From assembly GCA_031549905.1 (NCBI GenBank), contig JAVBPC010000059.1:1-56711 (forward strand): a DNA stretch of 56,711 nucleotides, given 5' to 3'. Source of the stretch: Avichristensenella sp031549905 (GTDB lineage Bacteria; Bacillota; Clostridia; Christensenellales; Aristaeellaceae). The notes beneath the pieces were generated by a model. That model saw only the letters and a list, made by a program, of their open reading frames with translations, was not told the origin of the DNA and made no database searches. Each line of letters starts with the position of its first letter. Within the stretch, counting starts at the first letter, position 1. Below are positions 44,222 through 52,743 of the stretch, one piece after another. The position numbers were made by a program, and so were the translations under genes.

Positions 44222-45604
44222 ATGAGCGATTTTTTCAGGCAATTCAGAAACGGCGATGTGTTTCCGTGGGAAAGGGATTTCACACGGGAATTTTTTGGCG
44301 TGGCGGTCCCTATTGCGATTCAGTCGATGTTCGGGGCGCTGCTGCACATCATCGATAACATCATGATCGGCCAGCTTGGCGAGGTGGAGCTTGCGGCGGT
44401 GACGCAGGCGAACCGCATCACCTTCCTGTTTCAGCTGACGATATTCGGCCTTTGCAGCGGCACGGCGACGTATGTGGCGCAGTTCTGGGGCAAGCGGGAT
44501 ATCAAGGGCATCCGGCAGGTAATGGGGCTTGCGCTGTGTTTGGCGCTTGTATCCGCGCTGCTGTTCCTTGTGCCCGCGATGGTCGCGCCGCGCTTTCTGA
44601 TGGGCCTGCTGCTCAATGAAGAGGCGACCATCGGCGCGGCGGTGCAATACCTGCCGACAATTTCGCTGACATACATCTTCTTTGCGCTGACGCAGTGTTA
44701 CGCCACGGTACAGAAATCCACCGAGCAGGCACGCCTGCCGATGTTCGGGGGCATTTTGGCGCTAATTACCAACACATTCCTGAACTACTGCCTGATCTTC
44801 GGCAACCTGGGGTTCCCCAGGCTCGGCGTGCGCGGCGGCGCGATCGCCACGGTGATTGCGGCGGCGGTGGAATTTCTGATTGTTGTGATCGGCGGGTATG
44901 TGGCCAGGTTTGCCACGGCGGCCAAGCTGTCGGAGCTGATTCCGCGCTCCGCCCAGTTTGTGAAGAAATACCTGACCATTGTGCTGCCTGTGATCGCAAA
45001 TGAGGGGCTGTGGTCGCTGGGCATTGTGATGTATTCCGCGGTGTACGGCAGAATGGGCACCGGCGCGGTGGCCGCGCTGTCCGTATTCAATACGGTGCAG
45101 CAGGTGGCGTTGGCGACGATGCGGGGCCTCAACAATGGCGCGGCGGTCATGGTGGGCAAGCGGATCGGCGCGGGGGATGAACAGGCCGCGCACCATACCG
45201 CGAAAAGAATGCTGTTTTCGGTGCTGCCATCCAGCGTGTTTTCCGGGCTGCTGCTTCTTGCGGTAAGCGTGCCGCTGACGGCGCTGTTCAATGTTTCGGG
45301 CGAGGTGCTGCGCGACGCGCGGACGATGATCTACCTTTCGGCGGGCCTGCTGTGGCTGGGGAACCTTGCGGGCCTGCTGATCGTGGGCGTGATGCGCGCC
45401 GGCGGCGATGTGAAGATGTCGCTGTATGTGGATGCGGGCAGCGCGTGGTTTGTGGGCGTGCCGCTGGTAGCGCTGGCGGGGCTTGTGCTGAAGTGGCCGA
45501 TCGCGTATGTATACCTTGTCAGCACCATGGAAAGCGTGGTCAAGGCGTCGCTGGGGTTATGGCGGTTCAGGTCGAAGAAATGGATTCACAATTTGGTGCG
45601 GTAA
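44222..45604 (+). CDS. MATE-family multidrug/organic cation exporter
   Basis: This 460-residue membrane protein has about 12 transmembrane helices in two similar halves, with typical 'VAVPIAIQSMFGALLHIIDNI' and 'VLPVIANEGLWSLGIVMYSAVYGRMG' segments. It couples Na+ or H+ entry to drug or metabolite efflux (family knowledge). ATG 44222 is chosen because the in-frame ATG at 44213 overlaps the -10 box. It is transcribed from its own promoter and has no functional link to the sugar module that I can see. Confidence 0.88.
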   Translation: MSDFFRQFRNGDVFPWERDFTREFFGVAVPIAIQSMFGALLHIIDNIMIGQLGEVELAAVTQANRITFLFQLTIFGLCSGTATYVAQFWGKRDIKGIRQVMGLALCLALVSALLFLVPAMVAPRFLMGLLLNEEATIGAAVQYLPTISLTYIFFALTQCYATVQKSTEQARLPMFGGILALITNTFLNYCLIFGNLGFPRLGVRGGAIATVIAAAVEFLIVVIGGYVARFATAAKLSELIPRSAQFVKKYLTIVLPVIANEGLWSLGIVMYSAVYGRMGTGAVAALSVFNTVQQVALATMRGLNNGAAVMVGKRIGAGDEQAAHHTAKRMLFSVLPSSVFSGLLLLAVSVPLTALFNVSGEVLRDARTMIYLSAGLLWLGNLAGLLIVGVMRAGGDVKMSLYVDAGSAWFVGVPLVALAGLVLKWPIAYVYLVSTMESVVKASLGLWRFRSKKWIHNLVR

Positions 45605-45614
45605 AAGTGGGGCT

Positions 45615-45788
45615 GGGGGAACGCCAAGGGGCTCTGCCCCTTGGATCCCCGCTTAAGGGCCTAAGGCCCTTAAGAATCCCTGCATAGGGGGAGAATAAAA
45701 AATCCCTGCCCGCCATGAGGCGAAAATGCAGGGATTCCAAAGGCTAAAAAGGCCGGGGGACTGTTCGGGAGCAGTTTAGCGTTCCCCT
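45615..45788. repeat. Cluster of nested inverted repeats (R4) after the MATE gene
   Basis: Outer ends GGGGAACGC (45616-45624) and GCGTTCCCC (45779-45787) are inverted. Inside are three hairpins: CCAAGGGG-CTCTG-CCCCTTGG (45624-45644), CTTAAGGGCC-TAA-GGCCCTTAAG (45652-45674), and AATCCCTGCAT (45675-45685) with ATGCAGGGATT (45726-45736). No gene is present between 45605 and 45824. It may also end transcription from both sides. Confidence 0.75.
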
Positions 45789-45824
45789 TTGGCAGGGACT
45801 GGGACAGCGTTCCAGCGTTTCTTC

Positions 45825-46811
45825 CTACCGCAGCGTCAGACAGCACGTCACCTCACTGCGGTTGTGAAACAGCTGCCGGATTCCCTCCACTCGATAGGCG
45901 CCCTTCAAGATGGCTTCCGCGTGATGAATGCGCGGGAGCCATTCCGCTTGTTTTTCTGGCAGCTTCAGCGTCAGGATTGCGTGCCCGCCCGCGTGAAGGC
46001 AATGCGCGCCCTCCGCCATCAGTCTGGCTGAGGGGTCTGTGTCCATCTTCATGTCGTTGACCATCAGGTCGCAGGGGGAGGGGCTGCGGAAGTATTCCTG
46101 CGCGGTAATCGGCAGGTGCTTTACGCCGGAATCCCTGAGCACGCGCGGATCGAGCGCCGCCGGGTCCACGGCGGTTACGGTGAGGCCGCGCTGACGCAGC
46201 ACGCGCGTCCAGCCGCCCGGGGCCGCGCCAAGATCCTGCGCGTGCCCGGCGGTGGGGAGCGGTACGCGGAATGTTTCCAGCGCTTCCAGCAACTTAAATT
46301 CTGCCCGGCTGATTTGATCCGGTTCCTTCTTGAACCGCCGCGCGCCGCCCGCCCAGTCGGACAGGTTGTCCTTCGCGGGGGACCAACCGATATACCCCTT
46401 TTCGGCGTCCAGCGTTACGGAAACCACCCACACGGGGCTTTTCACATCAACTAGCGCGCCCGTTTGCGCAACAACGGCATCGGCAAGGCGCGTGTTCACA
46501 TCAAAGGGCTTGTAGTCCGGCTGATAGCCTTCCAGGATGCGGGTTTGGATGGAAAACGGCATGCTGCTTTCCGGCAATTGCAGTGCCGTCACAGCTTTCA
46601 CCAACCGCGGGATGTCATCCATGCCGCCTGTCAGCTTTATTTCCTGATCCGCCGGGCAAATGTGGCGCAAAAAGATGGGCGCGGCGGCGGGCTTCTCAGA
46701 AAGCTCGCATAGCGCCACGCCGGGGGCAAGCAGGCGCAGCACCCGCGCGCCGCCCGCCTCATGGAGGGCAAGCGGCAGCGCGTCCTGCTGCGCCGTCAGC
46801 ACGTATCGCAT
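45825..46811 (-). CDS. FtsJ-like 23S rRNA 2'-O-methyltransferase (RlmM-like)
   Basis: This 328-residue protein has an N-terminal THUMP-like region, then an FtsJ/RrmJ fold with 'SRAEFKLLEAL' (catalytic Lys), SAM loop 'DLGAAPGGWTRVL', Asp in 'VNDMKMD', Lys in 'LTLKLPEK' and Glu in 'NRSEVT', i.e. a K-D-K-E tetrad. E. coli RlmM (366 aa) methylates C2498 of 23S rRNA; the site here is not proven. Its ATG overlaps the asnS stop (TGATG). Confidence 0.82.
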   Translation of the reverse strand: MRYVLTAQQDALPLALHEAGGARVLRLLAPGVALCELSEKPAAAPIFLRHICPADQEIKLTGGMDDIPRLVKAVTALQLPESSMPFSIQTRILEGYQPDYKPFDVNTRLADAVVAQTGALVDVKSPVWVVSVTLDAEKGYIGWSPAKDNLSDWAGGARRFKKEPDQISRAEFKLLEALETFRVPLPTAGHAQDLGAAPGGWTRVLRQRGLTVTAVDPAALDPRVLRDSGVKHLPITAQEYFRSPSPCDLMVNDMKMDTDPSARLMAEGAHCLHAGGHAILTLKLPEKQAEWLPRIHHAEAILKGAYRVEGIRQLFHNRSEVTCCLTLR

Positions 46812-48205
46812 CAGAATTCCGCCGAGCCCGTTGTGCGCGGGAAGGGCAGCACATCGCGGATGTTGGAAACGCCCGTCAGGTACATCACCATCCGCTCAAA
46901 CCCCAGGCCGAACCCGGCGTGCGGCGTGGAGCCGTACTTGCGCAGTTCCAGGTACCACCAGTAGTCCTCCGGGTTCAGGTTGCAGTCCACCATCCGTTTT
47001 TCAAGCGTGGCAAGGTCGTCCTCGCGCTGGCTGCCACCGACCAACTCCCCGATGCCCGGCACCAGCATGTCGCTGGCGGCCACGGTGCGCCCGTCCCCGT
47101 TCAGCTTCATGTAGAACGCTTTGATTTCCTTAGGGTAATCATGCACGAATACCGGGCGGCCGAAGTGCTTTTCGGTCAGGTACCGTTCATGTTCCGTCTG
47201 CAGGTCAACACCCCACGACACTGGGTATTCAAACGCCTGCCCGCACTTCGTCAAGATGTCGATCGCGTCCGTGTAGGAAACGCGCGCGAAGTCGGCGTTT
47301 TTAACGGTATCCAGCCGCGCAAGCAGCTCTTTATCCACGAACTTGTTCAGGAATTCCATCTCTTCGGGCGCTTCCTCGCGCACGCGGTGGATGATGTACT
47401 TGACCATCTCTTCGGCCAGGTCCATATCCTCTTTCAGCGTCGCGAACGCGATCTCCGGCTCCACCATCCAGAACTCCGCCGCATGGCGCGGGGTGAAGCT
47501 GCGCTCGGCGCGGAACGTAGGCCCGAATGTGTACACATCGCGGAACGCCATGCAGAAGCTTTCCACGTTCAGCTGCCCGGATACCGTCAGTCCGGCTTCC
47601 TTGCCGAAGAAATCCTGCGCCTGATCGATCCTGCCGTCTTTATCGCGCGGCGGGTTTTCGGCGGGCAGCGTCGTTACGCGGAACATCTCGCCCGCGCCTT
47701 CGCAGTCGCTGGTGGTGACGATCGGCGTGTGAACGTACACAAACCCTTTTTGATGAAAGAACTCGTGTATGATCTGCGCCGCAAGCGACCGGATGCGGAA
47801 CACCGCGCTGAACAGGTTGGTGCGCGGGCGCAAGTGTGCGATGGAGCGAAGGTATTCGACGGAGTGCTGCTTCTTTTGCAGCGGGTAATCCGGCGTGGAT
47901 GTGCCAACCACGCGCACGCACGCTGCCTTCAGCTCGAACGGCTGCTGCATGCCGGGCGTGGGCACGATCTGGCCGGTGGCTTCGATGGCCGCGCCGACAT
48001 TCAGCGAAGCAATCTCCTTATAGTTGTCAATGTTCGCCTGCTCAAGCACAATCTGCAGGGGCTTGAAATATGTGCCGTCGTTCAGGGCGATGAAGGCGAA
48101 CGCCTTTGAATCGCGGACGGTGCGCACCCAGCCAGATACGGTGATGTTCTCCAGCGCATCTGCGGGGTTTTGCTGATACAGCGAGCGTACGGTGGTTACT
48201 TGCAT
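46811..48205 (-). CDS. asnS: Asparaginyl-tRNA synthetase
   Basis: This 464-residue class II synthetase charges tRNA-Asn. It has an N-terminal OB-fold anticodon-binding domain ('ENITVSGWVRTVRDSKAFAF'), motif 2 ('FRAERSFTPRHAAEFWMVEP') and motif 3 ('GFGLGFERMVMYLTG'), and ends 'FPRTTGSAEF' as bacterial AsnS does. ATG 48205 follows AAGGGGAGA; extension to 48241 would overlap the preceding gene. Confidence 0.96.
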   Translation of the reverse strand: MQVTTVRSLYQQNPADALENITVSGWVRTVRDSKAFAFIALNDGTYFKPLQIVLEQANIDNYKEIASLNVGAAIEATGQIVPTPGMQQPFELKAACVRVVGTSTPDYPLQKKQHSVEYLRSIAHLRPRTNLFSAVFRIRSLAAQIIHEFFHQKGFVYVHTPIVTTSDCEGAGEMFRVTTLPAENPPRDKDGRIDQAQDFFGKEAGLTVSGQLNVESFCMAFRDVYTFGPTFRAERSFTPRHAAEFWMVEPEIAFATLKEDMDLAEEMVKYIIHRVREEAPEEMEFLNKFVDKELLARLDTVKNADFARVSYTDAIDILTKCGQAFEYPVSWGVDLQTEHERYLTEKHFGRPVFVHDYPKEIKAFYMKLNGDGRTVAASDMLVPGIGELVGGSQREDDLATLEKRMVDCNLNPEDYWWYLELRKYGSTPHAGFGLGFERMVMYLTGVSNIRDVLPFPRTTGSAEF

Positions 48206-48224
48206 GGTGTTCTCCCCTTGGCGG

Positions 48225-48959
48225 TTATTTGGCTTTTTCAAAGGTGATCGTGGATACGATCGTTTCCAGCATGGCCAGCATCGCGTCGCTGGTCGGCGCG
48301 GGCGTTTCTTCCGTAATGTGGTAGCTGATCGTTACCAGTATGCTGGCGTTGCGGGTGGCGGGCAGGTAGCAGGTCAGCATCTGCATGGTTGTCGGCGGGG
48401 TCACTTCGGTGTTGGTGGTTTGGGATGTGAAGTAGTATGCCTCATGCCCGCCAATTGTTGCGGTTTGCACTTCCGATACGACTTCTTCGCCGTACATTCC
48501 GGCAAAGTTTGCCCGCGCCTCCGCCGCGTATTCGGGGGCCTTGGCGTTCACGCCGGAAATATAGTAGAAATATGGCTCTGCGCCTTCTTCTTCCGGCTCA
48601 AACCAGTAATCCTTTTCGTTTGTGTCGTACTTGATGCTTGATTCGGGCTTCCATACATATCCGGGCGCGGGATTCGCTTCGCCCAGCTTAAAGTAGCGCT
48701 TTGCGTTGCTGGAAGACAGGTTGGAAACAATCCAGTTGTCGCCGCCGACCTGCACCTCGCCGTTTGTCACCCGCAGGTTCGGGCCGTGGTAGAAGATGAT
48801 GAGCAATAGCAACGCCACGGCCAGCACGCCGCCGCCGATGATCAGCGCCAGCTTTTTCTTTTCGGTGATGGGGGGCCGCGCCTTTTTCGCGTCACGCTTC
48901 TGCTGAGCAATTCTCTCCGCCTTGGGGACATACCTGGGTTTCACATGTTTTCCTGCCAT
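48225..48959 (-). CDS. Single-pass membrane protein of unknown function
   Basis: This 244-residue protein starts with ~40 very basic residues (Lys/Arg-rich 'KKARPPITEKKK'), one transmembrane helix ('LALIIGGGVLAVALLLLIIF', ~41-60) and a soluble extracytoplasmic domain of ~180 residues with many Tyr, Glu and Thr residues. The topology is probably cytoplasmic N-terminus. AGGAGACGAG precedes the ATG. It lies between the BtuD-like gene and asnS in the same direction. I do not recognise the domain. Confidence 0.75.
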   Translation of the reverse strand: MAGKHVKPRYVPKAERIAQQKRDAKKARPPITEKKKLALIIGGGVLAVALLLLIIFYHGPNLRVTNGEVQVGGDNWIVSNLSSSNAKRYFKLGEANPAPGYVWKPESSIKYDTNEKDYWFEPEEEGAEPYFYYISGVNAKAPEYAAEARANFAGMYGEEVVSEVQTATIGGHEAYYFTSQTTNTEVTPPTTMQMLTCYLPATRNASILVTISYHITEETPAPTSDAMLAMLETIVSTITFEKAK

Positions 48960-48995
48960 GATCTCGTCTCCTTTGGTTTATGATGAAGGGGTTAC

Positions 48996-49769
48996 TTACT
49001 CTTCCAGGGTTTCCCAGCGCGAAAGCGCGCGCTTCATATACTTCGCCACATCCATCTCAAATGCCTCCGTCATTTCGGGGGAGGTCGCCACCTGGCCGGG
49101 CGAACCCAGCATGGCCACGCGGCCTTCCGAAAGCAGCAGGATGCGGTCCGCGAAAGAAATTGCCAGGTTCAGATCATGCAGCACGCCGACCACCGCGTGC
49201 CCGGGTTCGCGCGACCATTCGCGCAGCGCCAGCATCAGCAGCGCCTGGTGCTTTAAGTCCAGGTGGTTCGTCGGTTCATCCAGCAGGATGACCGACGGTT
49301 CTTGCGCCAGTGTTCTTGCCAGAAACACCCGCTGCAGCTGCCCGCCGGATAGCGTATCGATCAGCCGGTCTTTCAGCGCCCACATGCCCACGGTGGCAAG
49401 GCTTTTCTGTACCGCGTCCCGGTCGGCCTTGCCGGGCGTGCGGAAAGCGCCGCTCATGTGCACAAACCGCCCCAACATCACCGTGTCGTACACGCTGTAG
49501 GCAAAGTACACGCTGGATAGCTGCGAAAGCAGCGCAACCTCAGTAGCGGCCTGGCGTCTGGAAAGCCTTCCAAGCGGCGTGCCGGACAGCAGAATATCGC
49601 CCCTTGCGGGCAGCAGCCCCGCGATCACGCGCAGCAGCGTGGATTTGCCGCATCCGTTCGGCCCGATGATGCAGAAAAATTCGCCCGGCTCCACATCAAA
49701 GCTGATGCCGTGCAGCACATCGATTCCGCCGTATCCGGCGCGCACATCGCGCAGCGTCAGTGGGTTCAT
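48996..49769 (-). CDS. ABC transporter ATPase, FecE/BtuD family
   Basis: This 257-residue ATPase has Walker A 'GPNGCGKST', signature 'LSGGQLQRV', Walker B 'VILLDEPTNHLD' and switch 'VLHDLNLAI'. Partner of the FecCD permease at 49766 (ATGA overlap). The position beside corrinoid salvage genes suggests cobalamin/cobinamide import rather than iron-siderophore uptake. The ORF could extend to 50150, but the conserved start is ATG 49769. No binding protein (BtuF) gene is adjacent. Confidence 0.88.
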   Translation of the reverse strand: MNPLTLRDVRAGYGGIDVLHGISFDVEPGEFFCIIGPNGCGKSTLLRVIAGLLPARGDILLSGTPLGRLSRRQAATEVALLSQLSSVYFAYSVYDTVMLGRFVHMSGAFRTPGKADRDAVQKSLATVGMWALKDRLIDTLSGGQLQRVFLARTLAQEPSVILLDEPTNHLDLKHQALLMLALREWSREPGHAVVGVLHDLNLAISFADRILLLSEGRVAMLGSPGQVATSPEMTEAFEMDVAKYMKRALSRWETLEE

Positions 49770-50797
49770 GCAGCCCCCCCCGCTTTCCGGCGGCGGAAAA
49801 ATACATACGCGAAGAACGGCGCGCCGATCAGCGCGGTCACGGCGCCCACGGGCAGTTCCACCGGGGAGGCGACCGTCCGCGCCGCCATGTCGCACAGCGC
49901 CATGAATCCGCCGCCGAACAGCGCCGACATTGGCACCACCAGGCGGTGTTTCGCGCCGAAAACCTTGCGCACCACATGCGGCGCAATCAGATCCACAAAC
50001 CCGATCACCCCGGCGAACGCCACCGCGCCGCCCGTCAGCGCCGCCGACAGCGCCAGCAGCAGCCACTTCACCCGGCGCGTATCCACACCCATCGCGCCCG
50101 CTTCTTCTTCGCCGAAGGTTAGCATGTCCATCTCGCGGGCAAAGCGCCACAACAGGGGAATGCCCACCAGCGCCACAGGGAACAGCAGGGAAACCTCGCT
50201 CCAGCCCTTGAGCGCAAAGCTGCCCATCTGCCAGCTGACCAGCCGCTGTGTATGCTCCTTTGCAAATGCGTACAGCATCGTCAGCGCCGCGTTGATGAAC
50301 AGAGAGAACACCATCCCGGCCAGGATGATTGTGTTGCTGCTCATGCTTTTATCCACCTTCGCGGCGAACGTTACCGCCAGAAACACCGCCGCAAGGCCGG
50401 AAAGCAGCCCAATCAGCGGCAGCGTGTACCCGCCGATGCCCGGCAGCGTGAACCCCGTCAGCATCACCGCAGCCGCGCCCAGCGACGCGCCGGAGCTGAC
50501 GCCCAGCGTGTACGACGACGCCAAAGGGTTCCGCAGCACGCTTTGCATCACCGTGCCGCTGACGGAGAGCATCGCGCCCACCGTGAACGCCAGCAGCACG
50601 CGCGGCGTGCGCACCGTCCACAGGATGGTGACGCTTGTTTCCGAGATGGTTTCAGGCAGTTTCGCGCCAAAGAGCTTGTGGCAAAGGATGGACACCGTGT
50701 CCCCCAGTGAGAACTTGACGCTACCCACGCCAACCGAAAGCAGCAGCGCGAGCATGCACAGCGCCACCGATACAAGAATTTTTGCCCATAGCTTCAT
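49766..50797 (-). CDS. FecCD/BtuC-family ABC permease
   Basis: This 343-residue permease has about ten transmembrane segments and the family signatures 'TPRVLLAFTVGAMLSVSGTVMQ', 'RNPLASSYTLGVSSGASLGA' and 'GVIGFVDLIAPHVVR'. It forms the membrane part of a metallo-organic (probably corrinoid) importer. The start directly follows the stop of the cobC-like gene. Confidence 0.9.
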   Translation of the reverse strand: MKLWAKILVSVALCMLALLLSVGVGSVKFSLGDTVSILCHKLFGAKLPETISETSVTILWTVRTPRVLLAFTVGAMLSVSGTVMQSVLRNPLASSYTLGVSSGASLGAAAVMLTGFTLPGIGGYTLPLIGLLSGLAAVFLAVTFAAKVDKSMSSNTIILAGMVFSLFINAALTMLYAFAKEHTQRLVSWQMGSFALKGWSEVSLLFPVALVGIPLLWRFAREMDMLTFGEEEAGAMGVDTRRVKWLLLALSAALTGGAVAFAGVIGFVDLIAPHVVRKVFGAKHRLVVPMSALFGGGFMALCDMAARTVASPVELPVGAVTALIGAPFFAYVFFRRRKAGGAA

Positions 50798-51373
50798 TTA
50801 CGCAAATGCCTCATACCGCGCGATTTTTCCGTCGTCCGTCAGGGACAGCATGTACCCACACCCATTGCCGACGGGGATGTGCTCTTCTTTTCCCGCCAGC
50901 ACGCGCAGGATGGAGTTGATCACCCCGCCATGGCTGACCAGCACCGCACAGCCCGTCCACCGATGCGCGGCAACCTCCGCAAACCCGTTGGTTATTCTTT
51001 CCTGAAACTGGCGGCGCGATTCGCCGCCGGGCAGCACGATATCCTCCGATGCGCGGTCCAGCCAGCGGCGGTAGATGGGCTCCGCGGCGAACAGATCCGC
51101 ATGCGTGCGCCCCGCCATATCGCCAAAGTTGTACTCGGACAGATCCGGCACATCGATCATCGGCACATCGCCGAACAGCAGCGCCAGCGTTTCCCGCGCG
51201 CGCAGCATGCCGCTTGAAAAGAACAGGCAGGCCTGCGGGTACAGGCCCTGCGCCCTGCGGGCAAGCAGCTCTTCGCGCCCGCCATCCGAAAGCGGCACAT
51301 CCAGCTGCCCTGTAAATGTCTTGTTCTGGTTGGATTCCGTGCGCCCATGGCGCAACAGCAGCAGTTCACGCAC
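50798..51373 (-). CDS. cobC: Histidine phosphatase, probable alpha-ribazole phosphatase
   Basis: This 191-residue member of the phosphoglycerate mutase/histidine phosphatase superfamily has 'LLLRHGRTESN' (phospho-accepting His) and 'VLVSHGGVINSIL' (second His). In a corrinoid cluster it probably dephosphorylates alpha-ribazole-5'-phosphate or adenosylcobalamin-5'-phosphate (CobC). GTG 51373 overlaps the upstream gene by 8 nt with AAAGGTG upstream. The specific substrate is inferred from context. Confidence 0.8.
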   Translation of the reverse strand: MRELLLLRHGRTESNQNKTFTGQLDVPLSDGGREELLARRAQGLYPQACLFFSSGMLRARETLALLFGDVPMIDVPDLSEYNFGDMAGRTHADLFAAEPIYRRWLDRASEDIVLPGGESRRQFQERITNGFAEVAAHRWTGCAVLVSHGGVINSILRVLAGKEEHIPVGNGCGYMLSLTDDGKIARYEAFA

Positions 51374-51707
51374 CTTTGATCACCGTACCAATCCCCAAGA
51401 ATACGCGGATCACCTTGCTAGCCTTCGCTGCCAGCACCGCGCCGCAGCGGCCCACGGCTTCGCGCCACGCGCGCTCCGCGGCATCCAGCGGCACCACGCC
51501 GCCCCCGACCTCTTGCAGCAGCACAACGGCATCCCGCCACGGGCCGTCCGCCAGACGCATCACTTCGGCAACGGGATCTTGCCCCACATCCATCATTTCA
51601 CGGATAAGGGTCTCCGCATGGCCGATGACGGCGGTTTCCGGCGCGCCAAGGGTAGCCGTCGCGTAGTCGCGCTTGCCCTGGTATGCGCCGCCGATGATCA
51701 GTATCAT
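51366..51707 (-). CDS. Short CobU-like protein, 113 aa
   Basis: The N-terminus 'MILIIGGAYQGKRDYA' is a Walker A-like loop in which the final Ser/Thr of GKS/T is Arg. The second half matches the C-terminal part of CobU: 'EVGGGVVPLDAAERAWREAV' corresponds to the NEVGxGIVP segment. The middle, with the HR block and catalytic His region, is missing. Canonical CobU (~180 aa) phosphorylates adenosylcobinamide and adds GMP. AAGGAGC precedes the ATG. A second, longer CobU lies at 52655. Confidence 0.75.
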   Translation of the reverse strand: MILIIGGAYQGKRDYATATLGAPETAVIGHAETLIREMMDVGQDPVAEVMRLADGPWRDAVVLLQEVGGGVVPLDAAERAWREAVGRCGAVLAAKASKVIRVFLGIGTVIKGA

Positions 51708-51739
51708 GGTTGCTCCTTGTATAGCGCCCGCGCGCTTTA

Positions 51740-51995
51740 TAGGTAACCGCTGATTTATTCGTTCGGTGGATGGCGAGGTGAATTTCTGTTAGATGCGGCC
51801 TGCAAAATCCGAAGGCGTAGCAGCGCTGCGTCGAGGGTTGTGCAGGTTAAGCGTTCGCCGAAAGGCGAACCGAGGGTGAGCAAATTGAAAATTTGTCCCC
51901 CGATGCCCGGTAATGCCGAAGGCATTGACGGGGCGTAATGCAGATGGCGGAAAGGCACCCGCCAGCCGCCGTGCGAATAGATCAGTGGTTACCTA
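51740..51995. repeat. Large palindromic MITE-like repeat (R3)
   Basis: TAGGTAACCGCTGATTTATT (51740-51759) is matched by the inverted end at 51974-51995 (inverse reads TAGGTAACCACTGATCTATT). 256 bp; internal short inverted segments include GTTCGCC-gaaa-GGCGAAC and AATGCC-gaa-GGCATT. The motif GGCGTAGCAGCGCTGCG resembles the centres of R1 and R2. The right arm supplies the TGA stop of cobS. I see no B12-box, so it is not a cobalamin riboswitch. Confidence 0.8.
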
Positions 51996-52743
51996 GGGCC
52001 AGCGCGACCAACCCCGCGCATTCGGCCAGGCAGATCGAAAAACCGGCGACATCCCCGTTCATCCCGCCAAGCGAACGCGATGCTCCCTGCCATGCAAGGC
52101 ACGCCACCGCCGACGCGGCAAGGCACGCAATGCCGGATGAAACCCCAAACAGAAATGCCGCCACTAGCGCAGCGCCCCACACAACCAGCGCAAACAGCCT
52201 GCGGCCCGGCGTCGCGGCCTCACGCAGCATCTTGCCGTATCCGCTGCCCGTAATCGGCTCGCCCGTCATCAGCAGCACGGCGGCCGGCGCGCGCGACGCA
52301 ACCGCAAGCGGCAGCAGCGCCCACAGGTTTTTGCCGGGGGCAAGCAGCCCATCCGCTCCGCCCAGCGACAGCATCATCAGCACGATCACGGCAATCACCG
52401 CGAAAGCGCCGGCGTGTGGGTCCTTGAGGATGCGCAGCTTCTCTTCGCGCGGCCGCCTGGATAGCAGCGCGTCGGAAACATCCATGAAGCCATCCAGGTG
52501 GAGGAATCCCGTCGCAAGCGGCATCGAAAGCGCCACAAGCACCGCGCCCAGCAGCGCGGGCAGCTGCCGCGCAAGGGTGGCAATGCCCACCCACAGCAGC
52601 CCCAGCAGCGCGCCGACGACCGGCAGCGCGGGGGTCAGCAGCCCAATGACCGCATCATCCCAGCGGGCAAACCCCGGCACCGCCGTGAACATCCCCAGCG
52701 CCATGAACAGCGCCGACAGATGCTTTTTGCAAAAGTCCGGCAA
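51982..52743 (-). CDS. cobS: Adenosylcobinamide-GDP ribazoletransferase (cobalamin synthase)
   Basis: This ~253-residue membrane enzyme joins alpha-ribazole (or its phosphate) to adenosylcobinamide-GDP. Five to seven membrane segments and the family's metal motif 'GFLHLDGFMDVSDALLS' are present, with 'GMNGDVAGF' near the C-terminus. The start is uncertain: TTG 52743 has AAAGGGGG upstream at 9 nt, while TTG 52791 and ATG 52704 have no good site. In any of these cases the gene overlaps the end of cobU. The last codons come from repeat R3. Confidence 0.85.
   Translation of the reverse strand: MPDFCKKHLSALFMALGMFTAVPGFARWDDAVIGLLTPALPVVGALLGLLWVGIATLARQLPALLGAVLVALSMPLATGFLHLDGFMDVSDALLSRRPREEKLRILKDPHAGAFAVIAVIVLMMLSLGGADGLLAPGKNLWALLPLAVASRAPAAVLLMTGEPITGSGYGKMLREAATPGRRLFALVVWGAALVAAFLFGVSSGIACLAASAVACLAWQGASRSLGGMNGDVAGFSICLAECAGLVALALGNH

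Noticed and set aside
46583..48109. 508-residue + strand open frame over asnS
   Set aside because: It lies antisense to asnS, which has all class II synthetase motifs.
51740..51995. Possible cobalamin riboswitch in the gap inside the cob cluster
   Set aside because: There is no B12-box-like sequence, and the segment is explained as a full-length inverted repeat with matching ends; it also lies downstream of cobS rather than before the operon.
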